In this document: piece after piece, positions 44,555-53,025 of the stretch
Numbering within the stretch: position 1 is the first letter of the stretch
How the letters are laid out: each line of letters begins with the position of its first letter
Assembly: GCF_001612635.1 (NCBI RefSeq)
Contig: NZ_BDAV01000002.1
Coordinates: 248,001-312,000, forward strand
Reading direction: 5' to 3'
Length of the DNA: 64,000 nt
Source of the DNA: Nocardia africana NBRC 100379
GTDB taxonomy: Bacteria > Actinomycetota > Actinomycetes > Mycobacteriales > Mycobacteriaceae
Notes under the pieces: generated by a model
The model's database searches: none
What the model was told of the DNA's origin: nothing
What the model saw: the letters and a program-made list of their open reading frames with translations, nothing else
Position numbers and translations under genes: made by a program

Positions 44555-46732
44555 TCAGCCGACCTCGCCGAGACCGACCCGGTCGAGCACCCAGGCGTAT
44601 TCGAAGGCGACTTCCTTCCACTTCTCGTAGCGGCCGCTGACGCCGCCGTGCCCGGCGCTCATCTCGGTCTTCAGCAGCAGCTGAGAGTCGCCGGTCTTCG
44701 TGGCCCGCAGCGCGGCGACCCACTTCGCGGGCTCGACGTAGAGCACGCGGGTGTCGTTGAGGCTGGTGATCGCCAGGATCGCCGGATAGTCCACGGCCGC
44801 CACGTTCTCGTACGGCGAATAGGACTTCATATAGGCGTAGACCTCCGGATCCTCCAGCGGATTACCCCACTCGTCCCATTCGATGACCGTCAGCGGCAGC
44901 GACGGGTCCAGGATCGAGGTGAGCGGATCCACGAACGGCACATTGGCGAGGATGCCCGCGAACAGTTCGGGAGCCAAGTTGGCCACCGCACCCATCAGCA
45001 GTCCGCCCGCACTGCCACCGTCGGCCACCAGCACCTGCGGCGTGGTGACCCCGGTGTCGACGAGGTGCCGTGCGCAGGACACGAAATCGGTGAAGGTGTT
45101 CTTCTTGGTGAGCGTTTTGCCGTTCTCGTACCACAGCCGGCCCATCTCGCCACCGCCGCGCACGTGGGCGACCGCGAACACCATGCCGCGGTCGAGCAGC
45201 GACAGCCGCGACACCGAGAAACCCGGATCGATACTGGCCTCGTAGGACCCGTATCCGTAGAGCAGCAACGGTTTCGGGCCCGGACCCTCGCTGTCGCGGC
45301 GGCGCACCACCGAGATCGGAATCCGGGTGCCGTCGGCCGCGGTGGCCCAATCCCGGTGCTGCACATAGTCGTCCGGGTCGTAGCCGCCGAGCACCTGCTG
45401 CTGTTTGCGCAGCGTCAGCTCACCGGTGGCGGGCACGTAGTCGAAGACCTGCATCGGGGTGATGAACGAGGTCACGCCCAGCCGCAGCGTCGGCTGCGCC
45501 CATTCCGGGTTGGAGCCCACGCCGGCGGAGAACAGTTCCAGCCCGAATTCCAGTTCACGCAGCTCGCCGTAACCGTCGGAAGTCAACGGCCACACCGCGA
45601 CTCGCGGCAGCGCCTCGCGCCGATACGAGAGCACGAGATGGTCGCGGAAGCAGTCGACGTCCTCGAGCCGCACGTCGTCACGATGACCGATCAGCATGGT
45701 CATCGCCGCCGGATCGTCCACCGGCGCCTCGGTGAGCACGAAATTCTCGGCCTTCACACCGTCGACCACGTCGTTGTGCAGGATCAGCAGCCGGTCCTGC
45801 CCACCGATCACCGCATGTTCGGCCGAATACTCCACACCCTCGCGGCGCGGCAGCAGCACCCGGAATTCGCCCTCGGGATCGTCGGATTCGAGGATCCAGC
45901 CCTCGGTGGTGATCTTCGATCCGACCCAGATCATCAGGTACTTCTCGGAGCGGCTGGCGCCGATGCTGACCCAGTAGCGCTCGTTGGGCTCGTGGAAGAC
46001 TTTCACGTCGTCGGTCTGCCCGGTGCCGAGGCGGTGCCGCCACACGGTGTCGGGCCGCCAGGATTCGTCGACGGTCTGATAGAAGACGTGGGTTCCGTCC
46101 AGCGACCAGGTCGCCCCCGGCGCGGTGCCGGGAATTTCGTCGCCGAGCAGCTCACCGCTGCGGAGATCCTTGAACCGCAAGACATACCGCTCGTCACCGA
46201 CGGTATCGGTGGAATAGGCCAGCAGGGTGCCGTCGTGACTGATCGAAAAGGCGCCGAGGGCGAAGAAGTCGTGCCCCTCGGCCAGCACGTTGCTGTCGAG
46301 CAGAATTTCCTCACCGGGAATCTCGATATCGACCTCGAGTTGCGGCGGAGTCCAGTCGTCGGCATCGGCGATCGGGCAACGGCAGTGCACGGCGTACTGC
46401 TTGCCTTCGAAGCTGCGCGAGTAGTACCAGTACTCGCCCAGCCGCGCCGGGACCGACATATCGGTCTCCTGGGTGCGCGATTTGATCTCGTCGAAGATCC
46501 GCGCACGCAGCGGGGCCAAGTGCGCGGTCTGGGCGTCGGTGTAGGCGTTCTCGGCCTCGAGATAGGCGATGACCTCGGGATCGTCCTTGTCCCGCAGCCA
46601 TTCGTAGGGATCGACGAAGGTGTCACCGTGATGGACGCGTTCGGAGGGGACCTGTTTGGCCACCGGCGGGGTCACCGCCACCGCGGTGTCGCCGGCGTTC
46701 TGGATGGTTCCGGTACCACTGTCGAGAGCCAT
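44555..46732 (-). CDS. ptrB: Oligopeptidase B (S9 family)
   Basis: A prolyl-oligopeptidase-family serine protease that cuts short peptides after basic residues, 725 residues. A beta-propeller (about 70-430) precedes the catalytic domain. The triad motifs are GGSAGGLLMG (Ser), TSLNDTRVLYVEP (Asp) and SAGHGG (His). TACGGT lies 7 nt before the chosen ATG (leaderless). The gene is intact here, whereas in M. tuberculosis it is split into ptrBa and ptrBb. Confidence 0.94.
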   Translation of the reverse strand: MALDSGTGTIQNAGDTAVAVTPPVAKQVPSERVHHGDTFVDPYEWLRDKDDPEVIAYLEAENAYTDAQTAHLAPLRARIFDEIKSRTQETDMSVPARLGEYWYYSRSFEGKQYAVHCRCPIADADDWTPPQLEVDIEIPGEEILLDSNVLAEGHDFFALGAFSISHDGTLLAYSTDTVGDERYVLRFKDLRSGELLGDEIPGTAPGATWSLDGTHVFYQTVDESWRPDTVWRHRLGTGQTDDVKVFHEPNERYWVSIGASRSEKYLMIWVGSKITTEGWILESDDPEGEFRVLLPRREGVEYSAEHAVIGGQDRLLILHNDVVDGVKAENFVLTEAPVDDPAAMTMLIGHRDDVRLEDVDCFRDHLVLSYRREALPRVAVWPLTSDGYGELRELEFGLELFSAGVGSNPEWAQPTLRLGVTSFITPMQVFDYVPATGELTLRKQQQVLGGYDPDDYVQHRDWATAADGTRIPISVVRRRDSEGPGPKPLLLYGYGSYEASIDPGFSVSRLSLLDRGMVFAVAHVRGGGEMGRLWYENGKTLTKKNTFTDFVSCARHLVDTGVTTPQVLVADGGSAGGLLMGAVANLAPELFAGILANVPFVDPLTSILDPSLPLTVIEWDEWGNPLEDPEVYAYMKSYSPYENVAAVDYPAILAITSLNDTRVLYVEPAKWVAALRATKTGDSQLLLKTEMSAGHGGVSGRYEKWKEVAFEYAWVLDRVGLGEVG

Positions 46733-46831
46733 GGTGACCACCGTAATCGCGGTGGCCCGGTCCGGGCGCGCACCCCCACACCCGCCGACACCAACACATC
46801 GGCGAGGGCGGGAGTGCGAGCTCGGCTCGCG

Positions 46832-47044
46832 TTACCCCAGGCCGGTGGTCCGCGGTGCGGGCCGGCGCAGGTCACGCCCGTTGCCGCGGGCCGAACGTCG
46901 AGACTCCATCAGGAAGAACAGTGCGGCTTTGCGGCGCGGGCATTGGTCGGTGGGACAGCTGCTGTGACTGTGCAGGATGTTGTGTGCCTGCTCGACGGTG
47001 AGGTGCCGGGGCACCACCGCGCAACTGTCGAAGACGGGTGCCAT
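46832..47044 (-). CDS. Small Cys-containing conserved-looking protein
   Basis: A small ORF of 70 residues (74 from an ATG 4 codons upstream). GGAG lies 6 nt before the chosen ATG. The centre has VPRHLTVEQAHNILHSHSSC followed by PTDQCPRRKAALFFL. Three Cys and three His residues could bind a metal. The C-terminus is Arg-rich. I do not recognise the family, but the composition, spacing and start site look like a real gene. Its promoter would face the DUF397 gene. Confidence 0.6.
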   Translation of the reverse strand: MAPVFDSCAVVPRHLTVEQAHNILHSHSSCPTDQCPRRKAALFFLMESRRSARGNGRDLRRPAPRTTGLG

Positions 47045-47339
47045 GCGGTGCTCCATCCTTGTCGTCCCTTCAGTGCGGCAGGGCACGCCCTCTCGGTCTC
47101 TTGACCAGTCGACGCCCTCCAACTGCCACAATGAATGGGGTTTCCGATCGGGTTGCGGCGTAAACCAGCGGTGTTGCCGCGACGAGTAGACGAATGCCAC
47201 ATTTCGCAGGTCGGCATATCGGTGTGATCCCGGCCATGCCCGGGCGCGCGGATTCGGAAACGACGCCGGTGCGGCGGCGTCCGACCGCCTACTCTCGAGG
47301 ACGTCAGCGCCCGCGCGGACGCCACGGGCGATCACATCG

Positions 47340-47579
47340 ATGCAGGAGCACAGGTTGGAAGCGAAGAATCGCGAGATCGAACCCGGGGCGGTCTGGCAGC
47401 GCAGCGGCGACGGGGAGGGCGGTGTCGAGGTGGCCTTCCTGGCCAGCGGCAATATCGGGCTGCGGGATGCCAAGAATCCGGACGGGCCGGCGCTGATCTT
47501 CACTCCCGGCGAGTGGCGGGCATTCGTCGCCGGCGCCAAGGACGGCGAATTCAACCGCCCCGGAGCGCAACCGCACTGA
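47340..47579 (+). CDS. DUF397-domain protein
   Basis: A small protein (79 residues) with a DUF397 core: VWQRSGDGEGGVEVAFLASG, LRDAKNPDGPALIFTPGEW and RAFVAGAKDGEF. In streptomycetes DUF397 proteins are encoded beside XRE-type regulators (WhiJ-like) and may act as their partners or as toxin-antitoxin-like units. No such regulator is adjacent here. The start could be the ATG given or a TTG 5 codons later, which has AGGAG 6 nt upstream. Confidence 0.75.
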   Translation: MQEHRLEAKNREIEPGAVWQRSGDGEGGVEVAFLASGNIGLRDAKNPDGPALIFTPGEWRAFVAGAKDGEFNRPGAQPH

Positions 47580-47652
47580 ACCGAACCCGAGGCCGAATCC
47601 GATCGCGCGGACCGTCGCGGGCCCGCGCGATCGGATCGTCGGCCTCCGGCGA

Positions 47653-48612
47653 TCAGGCCCCGATCGCGGCGCCGACCGTCGGCCAGGACGCGTGCAGATA
47701 GTCCTGCCAATACGACCAGGAATGCGTACCGACCGGACTGTGATCGACCCGGGCCGGGATTCGCATGCCGCGCAGCCGCTGCTCGAAGGCGGTGACACAG
47801 ACGTCCACACCGGCCTCGATGGGCCCGCCGAGGACGATGTTCTCCGGCAGCTGCGGTTTGATCTCGGTCTCGTGCGGACCGGGGATTCCGGTGCCGGTGG
47901 ACAGGTAGACGGTCTTGCCGCGCAGCCGGTCCGCCAGCAGCGCCGGATCGTGGGCGCCCCATTCCGGACTCCCCGGCGCACCCCACATATCGAACGGATT
48001 GCCGCCGCGGTTGGCGATCGAGAACATGATCGCCCCCTGCGCGATACCCAGATCCGGGCACGCGCTGTAGCCCGCCACCGCCTCGTACAGCTCCGGGTGG
48101 CGAACGGCCAGGACGAACGCCGCGATTCCGCCCATCGACAGACCGCCGATCGCGTTCACGCCGTTGCCCGAGAACGTGGCATCGATGATGGGCGGAAGTT
48201 CGCGGGTCAGGAAGGTCTCCCACTGGTAGCGGCCGAAATGCGGATCGTCGCGCTGCCAGTCGGTGTAGTAACTCGCCTGCCCGCCGATCGGCAGCACGAC
48301 GTTGACGTTCTTACCGCGGAAGAAGGGTTCGGCATCGGTGGCATTGGTCCAGGTGCTCTGCTGGACACCGGGGTCGAGCCCGTCGAGCAGATAGTACGAG
48401 GGTCGCGAGCCCCCGCCGGCCGGATGCAGGACCTGGACCTGAATGGTGCGGCCCATGGCCGGCGAGTCGATGAACAGCGCCGTCCGGGTCGGGCTCATAT
48501 CGTTGTTCCCGACCACCCGCGCCGCCGATGCGCGGGGCTGTGGGCCCATCCAGGGACCGAAGACTCCCAGTCCGACTGTCAGCACAACCGCAGCAACGAA
48601 TGAACGTCGCAT
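47653..48612 (-). CDS. Antigen-85-type mycolyltransferase/esterase
   Basis: A secreted alpha/beta-hydrolase of 319 residues. The family attaches mycolates to trehalose and arabinogalactan outside the cell. A signal peptide (MRRSFVAAVVLTVGLGVFGP) is present. Landmarks are YYLLDGLDP, the nucleophile GGLSMGGIAAFVLAVRHPEL, and a late His in GTHSWSYWQDYL. GGAGG lies 7 nt before the ATG. An AT-rich dyad TACTTAAAGTA 32 bp upstream probably contains its -10. Whether it transfers mycolate is not proven by sequence alone. Confidence 0.88.
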   Translation of the reverse strand: MRRSFVAAVVLTVGLGVFGPWMGPQPRASAARVVGNNDMSPTRTALFIDSPAMGRTIQVQVLHPAGGGSRPSYYLLDGLDPGVQQSTWTNATDAEPFFRGKNVNVVLPIGGQASYYTDWQRDDPHFGRYQWETFLTRELPPIIDATFSGNGVNAIGGLSMGGIAAFVLAVRHPELYEAVAGYSACPDLGIAQGAIMFSIANRGGNPFDMWGAPGSPEWGAHDPALLADRLRGKTVYLSTGTGIPGPHETEIKPQLPENIVLGGPIEAGVDVCVTAFEQRLRGMRIPARVDHSPVGTHSWSYWQDYLHASWPTVGAAIGA

Positions 48613-48730
48613 GTCCCCACCTCCGTCAGCCCACCACAACTGCTACTTAAAGTAACGCACACTGTGGTGCCGCGCGGAGCTTTCGGCCCGCAGGCGTTTC
48701 CTCAGCAAATCGCCCGGCCCGCACCGCCAC

Positions 48731-49201
48731 TCAGGTGAGCCACCACTTTCCGTCCTGTCCGCTCGCGGCATCCGGTCGCGTCCGCCCGACCGCGCCCCGG
48801 ATCGATGCCGCCAGATAATCCAGGTCCGCACGCGGCGGGGTCGTCGCGCGATGGCGCAGCCCGAAGCCGTCGCCGGGCGTGCGCGGAATGACGTGCAGAT
48901 GGACGTGGAAGACCTCCTGGCCGGCCGTAACACCGTCTGCCAGAAAGAGATTCACCCCATCACAGCGCACCTCGGACTGCCGCAGCGCGGCGGCCAGACG
49001 CTGCGCGACCTGAAAGAGCTTGCCGCCGATCACCGGATCGAGTTCGGCCAGGCTGCGCGCCGGAACCTTCGGAATCACCAGCAGGTGACCGGGTGTCATG
49101 GGCCGGATGTCCATGAAGGCGAGAACGTCGTCGTCCTCGTAGACCTTGGACGAGGGCGCCCGCCCGGCGACGATATCGGCGAAGATCGTGTAGGGGTCCA
49201 T
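48731..49201 (-). CDS. HIT-family hydrolase
   Basis: A histidine-triad nucleotide hydrolase or transferase of 156 residues. The triad is FHVHLHVIPR. The N-terminal DPYTIFADIVAGRAPSSKVY and VYEDDDVLAFMDIRPMTPGH are typical of the Hint branch, which cleaves nucleoside phosphoramidates. TAGGGT lies 8 nt before the ATG. The C-terminal 20 residues are not conserved. It follows purB on the same strand by about 130 bp. Confidence 0.88.
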   Translation of the reverse strand: MDPYTIFADIVAGRAPSSKVYEDDDVLAFMDIRPMTPGHLLVIPKVPARSLAELDPVIGGKLFQVAQRLAAALRQSEVRCDGVNLFLADGVTAGQEVFHVHLHVIPRTPGDGFGLRHRATTPPRADLDYLAASIRGAVGRTRPDAASGQDGKWWLT

Positions 49202-49332
49202 ATCCGGCAACCCTAGTCGCCGATTTCGCCTGCGCCGCCGCACCATTCGCACGGCGCCGAGCACGCGCGAGGCCACCGCACGCACGGCGGCGCCCGGCGG
49301 ATTCGGTGCCGCGACCATCGGTCCGGCGGCGG

Positions 49333-50766
49333 CTACAGAATCGGCGACGGGGTGTAGCGGGCGGCCTCCGGATGCGCGTCGATCAGCTTCTGTACCTGCG
49401 CCACCACGTCGCTCACCTGCGCCTCGGCGGCGCCGATGAACGCGGTCCGATCGGCCAGAGCGGCCTCGAGACCGGCCCGGTCCAGCGGCATCCGGTCGTC
49501 GGCCGCGAGGCGGTCGAGCAGATCCGGTTCGCGCCCCTGCTCCCGCATGGCCAGCGCCACCGCGACCGCGTGCTCCTTGATGACCTCGTGCGCGCTCTCG
49601 CGGCCCACTCCGGCCCGCACCGCCGCCATCAGGATGCGGGTGGTGGCCAGGAACGGCAGATAGCGGTTGAGTTCGCGCTCGATCACGGCCGGGTAGGCGC
49701 CGAATTCGCCGAGGACGGTCAGGAAGGTCTCCATCATGCCGTCGATGGCGAAGAACGCGTCCGGCAGCGCGACCCGGCGCACCACGGAACAGAACACATC
49801 GCCCTCGTTCCACTGCGCACCGGCCAGTTCCGCCGCCATCGAGCCGTAGCCGCGCAGAACCACCTGCAGGCCGTTGACGCGTTCGCAGGAGCGGGTGTTC
49901 ATCTTGTGCGGCATCGCCGAACTGCCGACCTGCCCGGGCTGGAAGCCCTCGGTGACCAATTCGTGCCCCGCCATCAGCCGCACCGTGTGCGCGAACGACG
50001 AAGGGCCCGCGCCCAACTGGACCAGCGCGGAGATCACGTCGTGATCCAGTGAGCGGGGGTAGACCTGGCCGACGCTGGTCAGCACGCTCGCGAAGCCCAG
50101 ATGCCGGGCGACCTTCTGCTCCAGCTGGGCGAGCTTGGCGGCGTCGCCGTCGAACAGATCGAGCATGTCCTGGGCGGTGCCCATCGGACCCTTGATGCCA
50201 CGCAGCGGATACCGATCGATCAGCTCGCGCACCCGCCGCAGGGCGATCAGCACCTCGTCGGCCGCACCCGCGAAGCGCTTGCCCAGCGTGGTCGCCTGCG
50301 CCGCCACGTTGTGCGAGCGACCGGCCATCACCATCGACTGGTACTCGGCGGCACGCTCCGCCAGCCGCGCGGCGACCGCGACGCCGTGTTCGTAGACGTG
50401 TTCCAGCGAGAGCCGAATCTGCAACTGTTCCACGTTCTCGGTCAGATCCCGGCTGGTCATGCCCTTGTGGATCTGCTCGTGCCCGGCGAGAGCGTTGAAC
50501 TCCTCGATCCGGGCCTTCACATCGTGGCGCGTGATCCGCTCCCGTTCGGCGATCGAGGCCAGGTCGACCTCGCCCAGCACCCGCTCGTAATCCTCGAGCA
50601 CGTCGGGGGTGACCGCGTCGGTACCGGCGGCGCCGAGTTCGGTCTGGGCCCGCAGCACCTCGAGCCACAACCGGCGCTCCAGCACGATCTTGTTCTCGGG
50701 CGACCACAACTGCACCAGTTGCGGGCTCGCGTACCGGGTGGCGAGGACGTTCGGGACAAGACTCAC
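49333..50766 (-). CDS. purB: Adenylosuccinate lyase PurB
   Basis: PurB cleaves SAICAR and adenylosuccinate, serving two steps of purine synthesis, 477 residues. The fumarase-superfamily loop GQVGSSAMPHKMN (catalytic Ser) and MTSRDLTENVEQ are clear, as is MVMAGRSHNVAAQATTLGKR. The GTG has no ribosome site but TAGACT lies 8 nt before it, inside the end of the upstream tetR gene. purC, which lies near purB and ptrB in M. tuberculosis, is not present in this stretch. Confidence 0.96.
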   Translation of the reverse strand: MSLVPNVLATRYASPQLVQLWSPENKIVLERRLWLEVLRAQTELGAAGTDAVTPDVLEDYERVLGEVDLASIAERERITRHDVKARIEEFNALAGHEQIHKGMTSRDLTENVEQLQIRLSLEHVYEHGVAVAARLAERAAEYQSMVMAGRSHNVAAQATTLGKRFAGAADEVLIALRRVRELIDRYPLRGIKGPMGTAQDMLDLFDGDAAKLAQLEQKVARHLGFASVLTSVGQVYPRSLDHDVISALVQLGAGPSSFAHTVRLMAGHELVTEGFQPGQVGSSAMPHKMNTRSCERVNGLQVVLRGYGSMAAELAGAQWNEGDVFCSVVRRVALPDAFFAIDGMMETFLTVLGEFGAYPAVIERELNRYLPFLATTRILMAAVRAGVGRESAHEVIKEHAVAVALAMREQGREPDLLDRLAADDRMPLDRAGLEAALADRTAFIGAAEAQVSDVVAQVQKLIDAHPEAARYTPSPIL

Positions 50767-50772
50767 GAACAG

Positions 50773-51477
50773 TCAGTCTAGTGTTCGATGCCTGCTCGGT
50801 TGCTGGGGCATGGCCGCCGGCATGTGCTGTGCCGCGGCCGGTGGCACGGTCTGCGGCGCCATCAGCGGTTGCGGCACCGGCGGAGCGATCACATCGATCA
50901 ATTCCAGCAGCGCGCCGCGGGCCGTCCGGCGCGGTTGCGGATCGGATTCGGCCAGCGCGGCGACCACCGCACCGTCGACCACCGCCACCAACCGGCGCAG
51001 CTGATCGGTGCGCACCATCCGATCGGATCGGCGCAGCACATCGGCCAGCAGGTCCTCGAGCTGCGCGCGTAACCGCAGCTGCACCTCGCGTAGTTCCGGA
51101 TGCCGGGCCGAGGCCACCGAACGCTCGTAACGGGCGATCAGCCGCCCGCGCGCGAATTCGTCGGGTCCGTCGGTGCCGACCATCAGATCCACGATCAGGT
51201 CGACGGTCGCCTCGGCGCCGCGCTTGCGGTGGGTGACCTCGCCGATCCGGCGGCGCATCGACTCGAGTTCGGCATTGCCGCTGAACTCGACCGCGCGCGC
51301 GATCAGATCCTCGAGGGATTCGAAATAGTAGGTCGTGGATGCCAGGGGCAAATCCGCGCGCGTCGCCACCGAACGGTGGCGCACGGCATCGAAGCCGCCT
51401 TCGAGTAGCAACTCCGCGGCAGCCGCAACCAACGCTTGGCGACGCCTTTCGCCTTTCGGGGTCGTCGCGGTGATCAC
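50773..51477 (-). CDS. TetR-family regulator
   Basis: A regulator of 234 residues ending 6 bp before purB. The helix-turn-helix region is ALVAAAAELLLEGGFDAVRH, RSVATRADLPLASTTYYFES. The effector domain follows; the last 35 residues are Pro/Gln/Met-rich and probably disordered. Its upstream region carries a cluster of GTGCAA-type direct repeats that may be its binding sites. The regulated gene is not known. Confidence 0.88.
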   Translation of the reverse strand: MITATTPKGERRRQALVAAAAELLLEGGFDAVRHRSVATRADLPLASTTYYFESLEDLIARAVEFSGNAELESMRRRIGEVTHRKRGAEATVDLIVDLMVGTDGPDEFARGRLIARYERSVASARHPELREVQLRLRAQLEDLLADVLRRSDRMVRTDQLRRLVAVVDGAVVAALAESDPQPRRTARGALLELIDVIAPPVPQPLMAPQTVPPAAAQHMPAAMPQQPSRHRTLD

Positions 51478-51510
51478 CGTGTCATCGTGCCAGTCATCAT
51501 CGGTTCATCC

Positions 51511-51581
51511 GTGCCAAATCGGTGCGATCTGTGCAAATCTGTGCGTCTGTGCAATCCCGGCCGAATCGTTGCTGTGCAATC
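51511..51581. repeat. Cluster of GTGC(A/C)AATC-type direct repeats
   Basis: Copies of one motif occur at 51511 (GTGCCAAATC), 51522 (GTGCGATC), 51530 (TGTGCAAATC), 51548 (TGTGCAATC) and 51573 (TGTGCAATC). They occupy a relatively AT-rich stretch upstream of the tetR gene and downstream of an aminotransferase gene. They look like an array of operator half-sites. Confidence 0.55.
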
Positions 51582-51724
51582 GACCATGGGACCGCGCAAA
51601 TTTCCGGGATCCGATCCGAGCGGACAGCCGGGACCGGTTCGAAATAGCAAGGGTTGAAATCACAACCCGATTCATTTGTACCGCATCCACGCGCTCCGGT
51701 GGGCCGGTACGGAAAGTCTGTGCG

Positions 51725-52894
51725 TCAGCTCAGATATCGGCCCAGCCGCACCAGCGCCTCCTCGATATCCGCGGTGGCGCCGGCGAACGAGAATCGGACC
51801 GTGCGGTGTCCGTGACGGGTGTCGAAATCGATCCCGGGTGCGAGCGCGACACCCGTGTGCGCCAACAGATCCGCGCACCATTGCGTCGAATCCTCGCTCA
51901 GATGACCGATATCGGCGTACGCGTAGAAGGCGCCGTCGGCCGGCGCCAGCTCGGTGATGCCGAGTGCGGGCAGCCCCTCGAGGAGCAACGACCGGTTGCG
52001 GGCGTAGCGGCGCACGTGTCCGTCGAGTTCGGATTTCGCCTCCGGACCGAAGGCGTGCGCCGCCGCGAATTGCGAGATGGCCGGCGGGCAGACGGTCATA
52101 TTGGACGCCAGCCGCTGCAGCGCCGGACGCAGCCGCGCGGGTGCCAGCATCCAGCCCAGCCGCCAGCCCGTCATCGAGAAGTACTTCGACACCGAACCGA
52201 TCACCACCGATTCACGTGAGGTCTCCCAGGCCGAGCTCACCGGTTCGGTATCGCCGTCGACTCCCGAATAGGCGATGCCGTGATAGATCTCGTCGGAGAT
52301 CAGCAGCGTGCCGTGCTCGTCGCACCAGCGGGCCAGGGCCGCCAGCTCGTCGGGGGCGATCATGGTGCCGGTCGGATTCGCCGGGCTGGCCACGATCAAG
52401 CCGGCGGGCGGTTCGGGCAGTTCCTCCAGCATCGCCACGGTCGGCTGGAACCGGGTCTGCGGGCCGCAGTCGAGTTCGATCACGCGGCAGCCCAGCGCGG
52501 TGAGGGTGTTGCGGTAGGCCGGGTAACCCGGACGAGCGACCACGACGGTGTCGCCGACGTCGAATGCGGCCAGGAAGATCAGCGTGAACGCGCCCGAGGA
52601 TCCGGTCGTGATCACCACATCGTCGGCCTCGACCTCGACGCCGTAGGTGTCGCGGTGATGGGCCGCGATGGCCGAGCGCAGTTCCGGGATGCCGAAAGTC
52701 TCGGTGTAGCCGAGCAATTCGGCGTCGAGGGCCACCTGGGTGGCACGCCGCACCGGGACCGGGGCGGGCGTGGAGGGCTGGCCCGCGGCCAGGACCAGCA
52801 CGTCGCCGTGGGTACGGGCGCGTTCGGCCGCGGCCTTCCAGACATCCATGACGTAGAAGGTCGGAACGGTGGACCGCCGGGATTCACTGCGCAC
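51725..52894 (-). CDS. Class I/II aminotransferase
   Basis: A PLP-dependent aminotransferase of the aspartate-aminotransferase fold, 389 residues. Motifs are GYTETFGIPELRSAIAAHH, ITTGSSGAFTLIFLAAF, ASPANPTGTMI and the PLP lysine in SVSKYFSMTGWRLGW. I choose the GTG that has TACCGT 6 nt upstream (leaderless); another GTG six codons earlier is possible. The substrate is not evident; alanine/valine or a related amino acid is likely for this subgroup. Confidence 0.87.
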   Translation of the reverse strand: MRSESRRSTVPTFYVMDVWKAAAERARTHGDVLVLAAGQPSTPAPVPVRRATQVALDAELLGYTETFGIPELRSAIAAHHRDTYGVEVEADDVVITTGSSGAFTLIFLAAFDVGDTVVVARPGYPAYRNTLTALGCRVIELDCGPQTRFQPTVAMLEELPEPPAGLIVASPANPTGTMIAPDELAALARWCDEHGTLLISDEIYHGIAYSGVDGDTEPVSSAWETSRESVVIGSVSKYFSMTGWRLGWMLAPARLRPALQRLASNMTVCPPAISQFAAAHAFGPEAKSELDGHVRRYARNRSLLLEGLPALGITELAPADGAFYAYADIGHLSEDSTQWCADLLAHTGVALAPGIDFDTRHGHRTVRFSFAGATADIEEALVRLGRYLS

Positions 52895-53025
52895 CAGACG
52901 ACGGTAGAACACCGTGTCGGCCGGCCGGCGCGCAGTCCGTTTCCCGGCACCGGGCGGCTGAGACGTTGCTGTGCGCCGCCGCGCCTGCCTGCGCGTGCGG
53001 GTGGCCCCCTGTTATCGTCGGCAGA

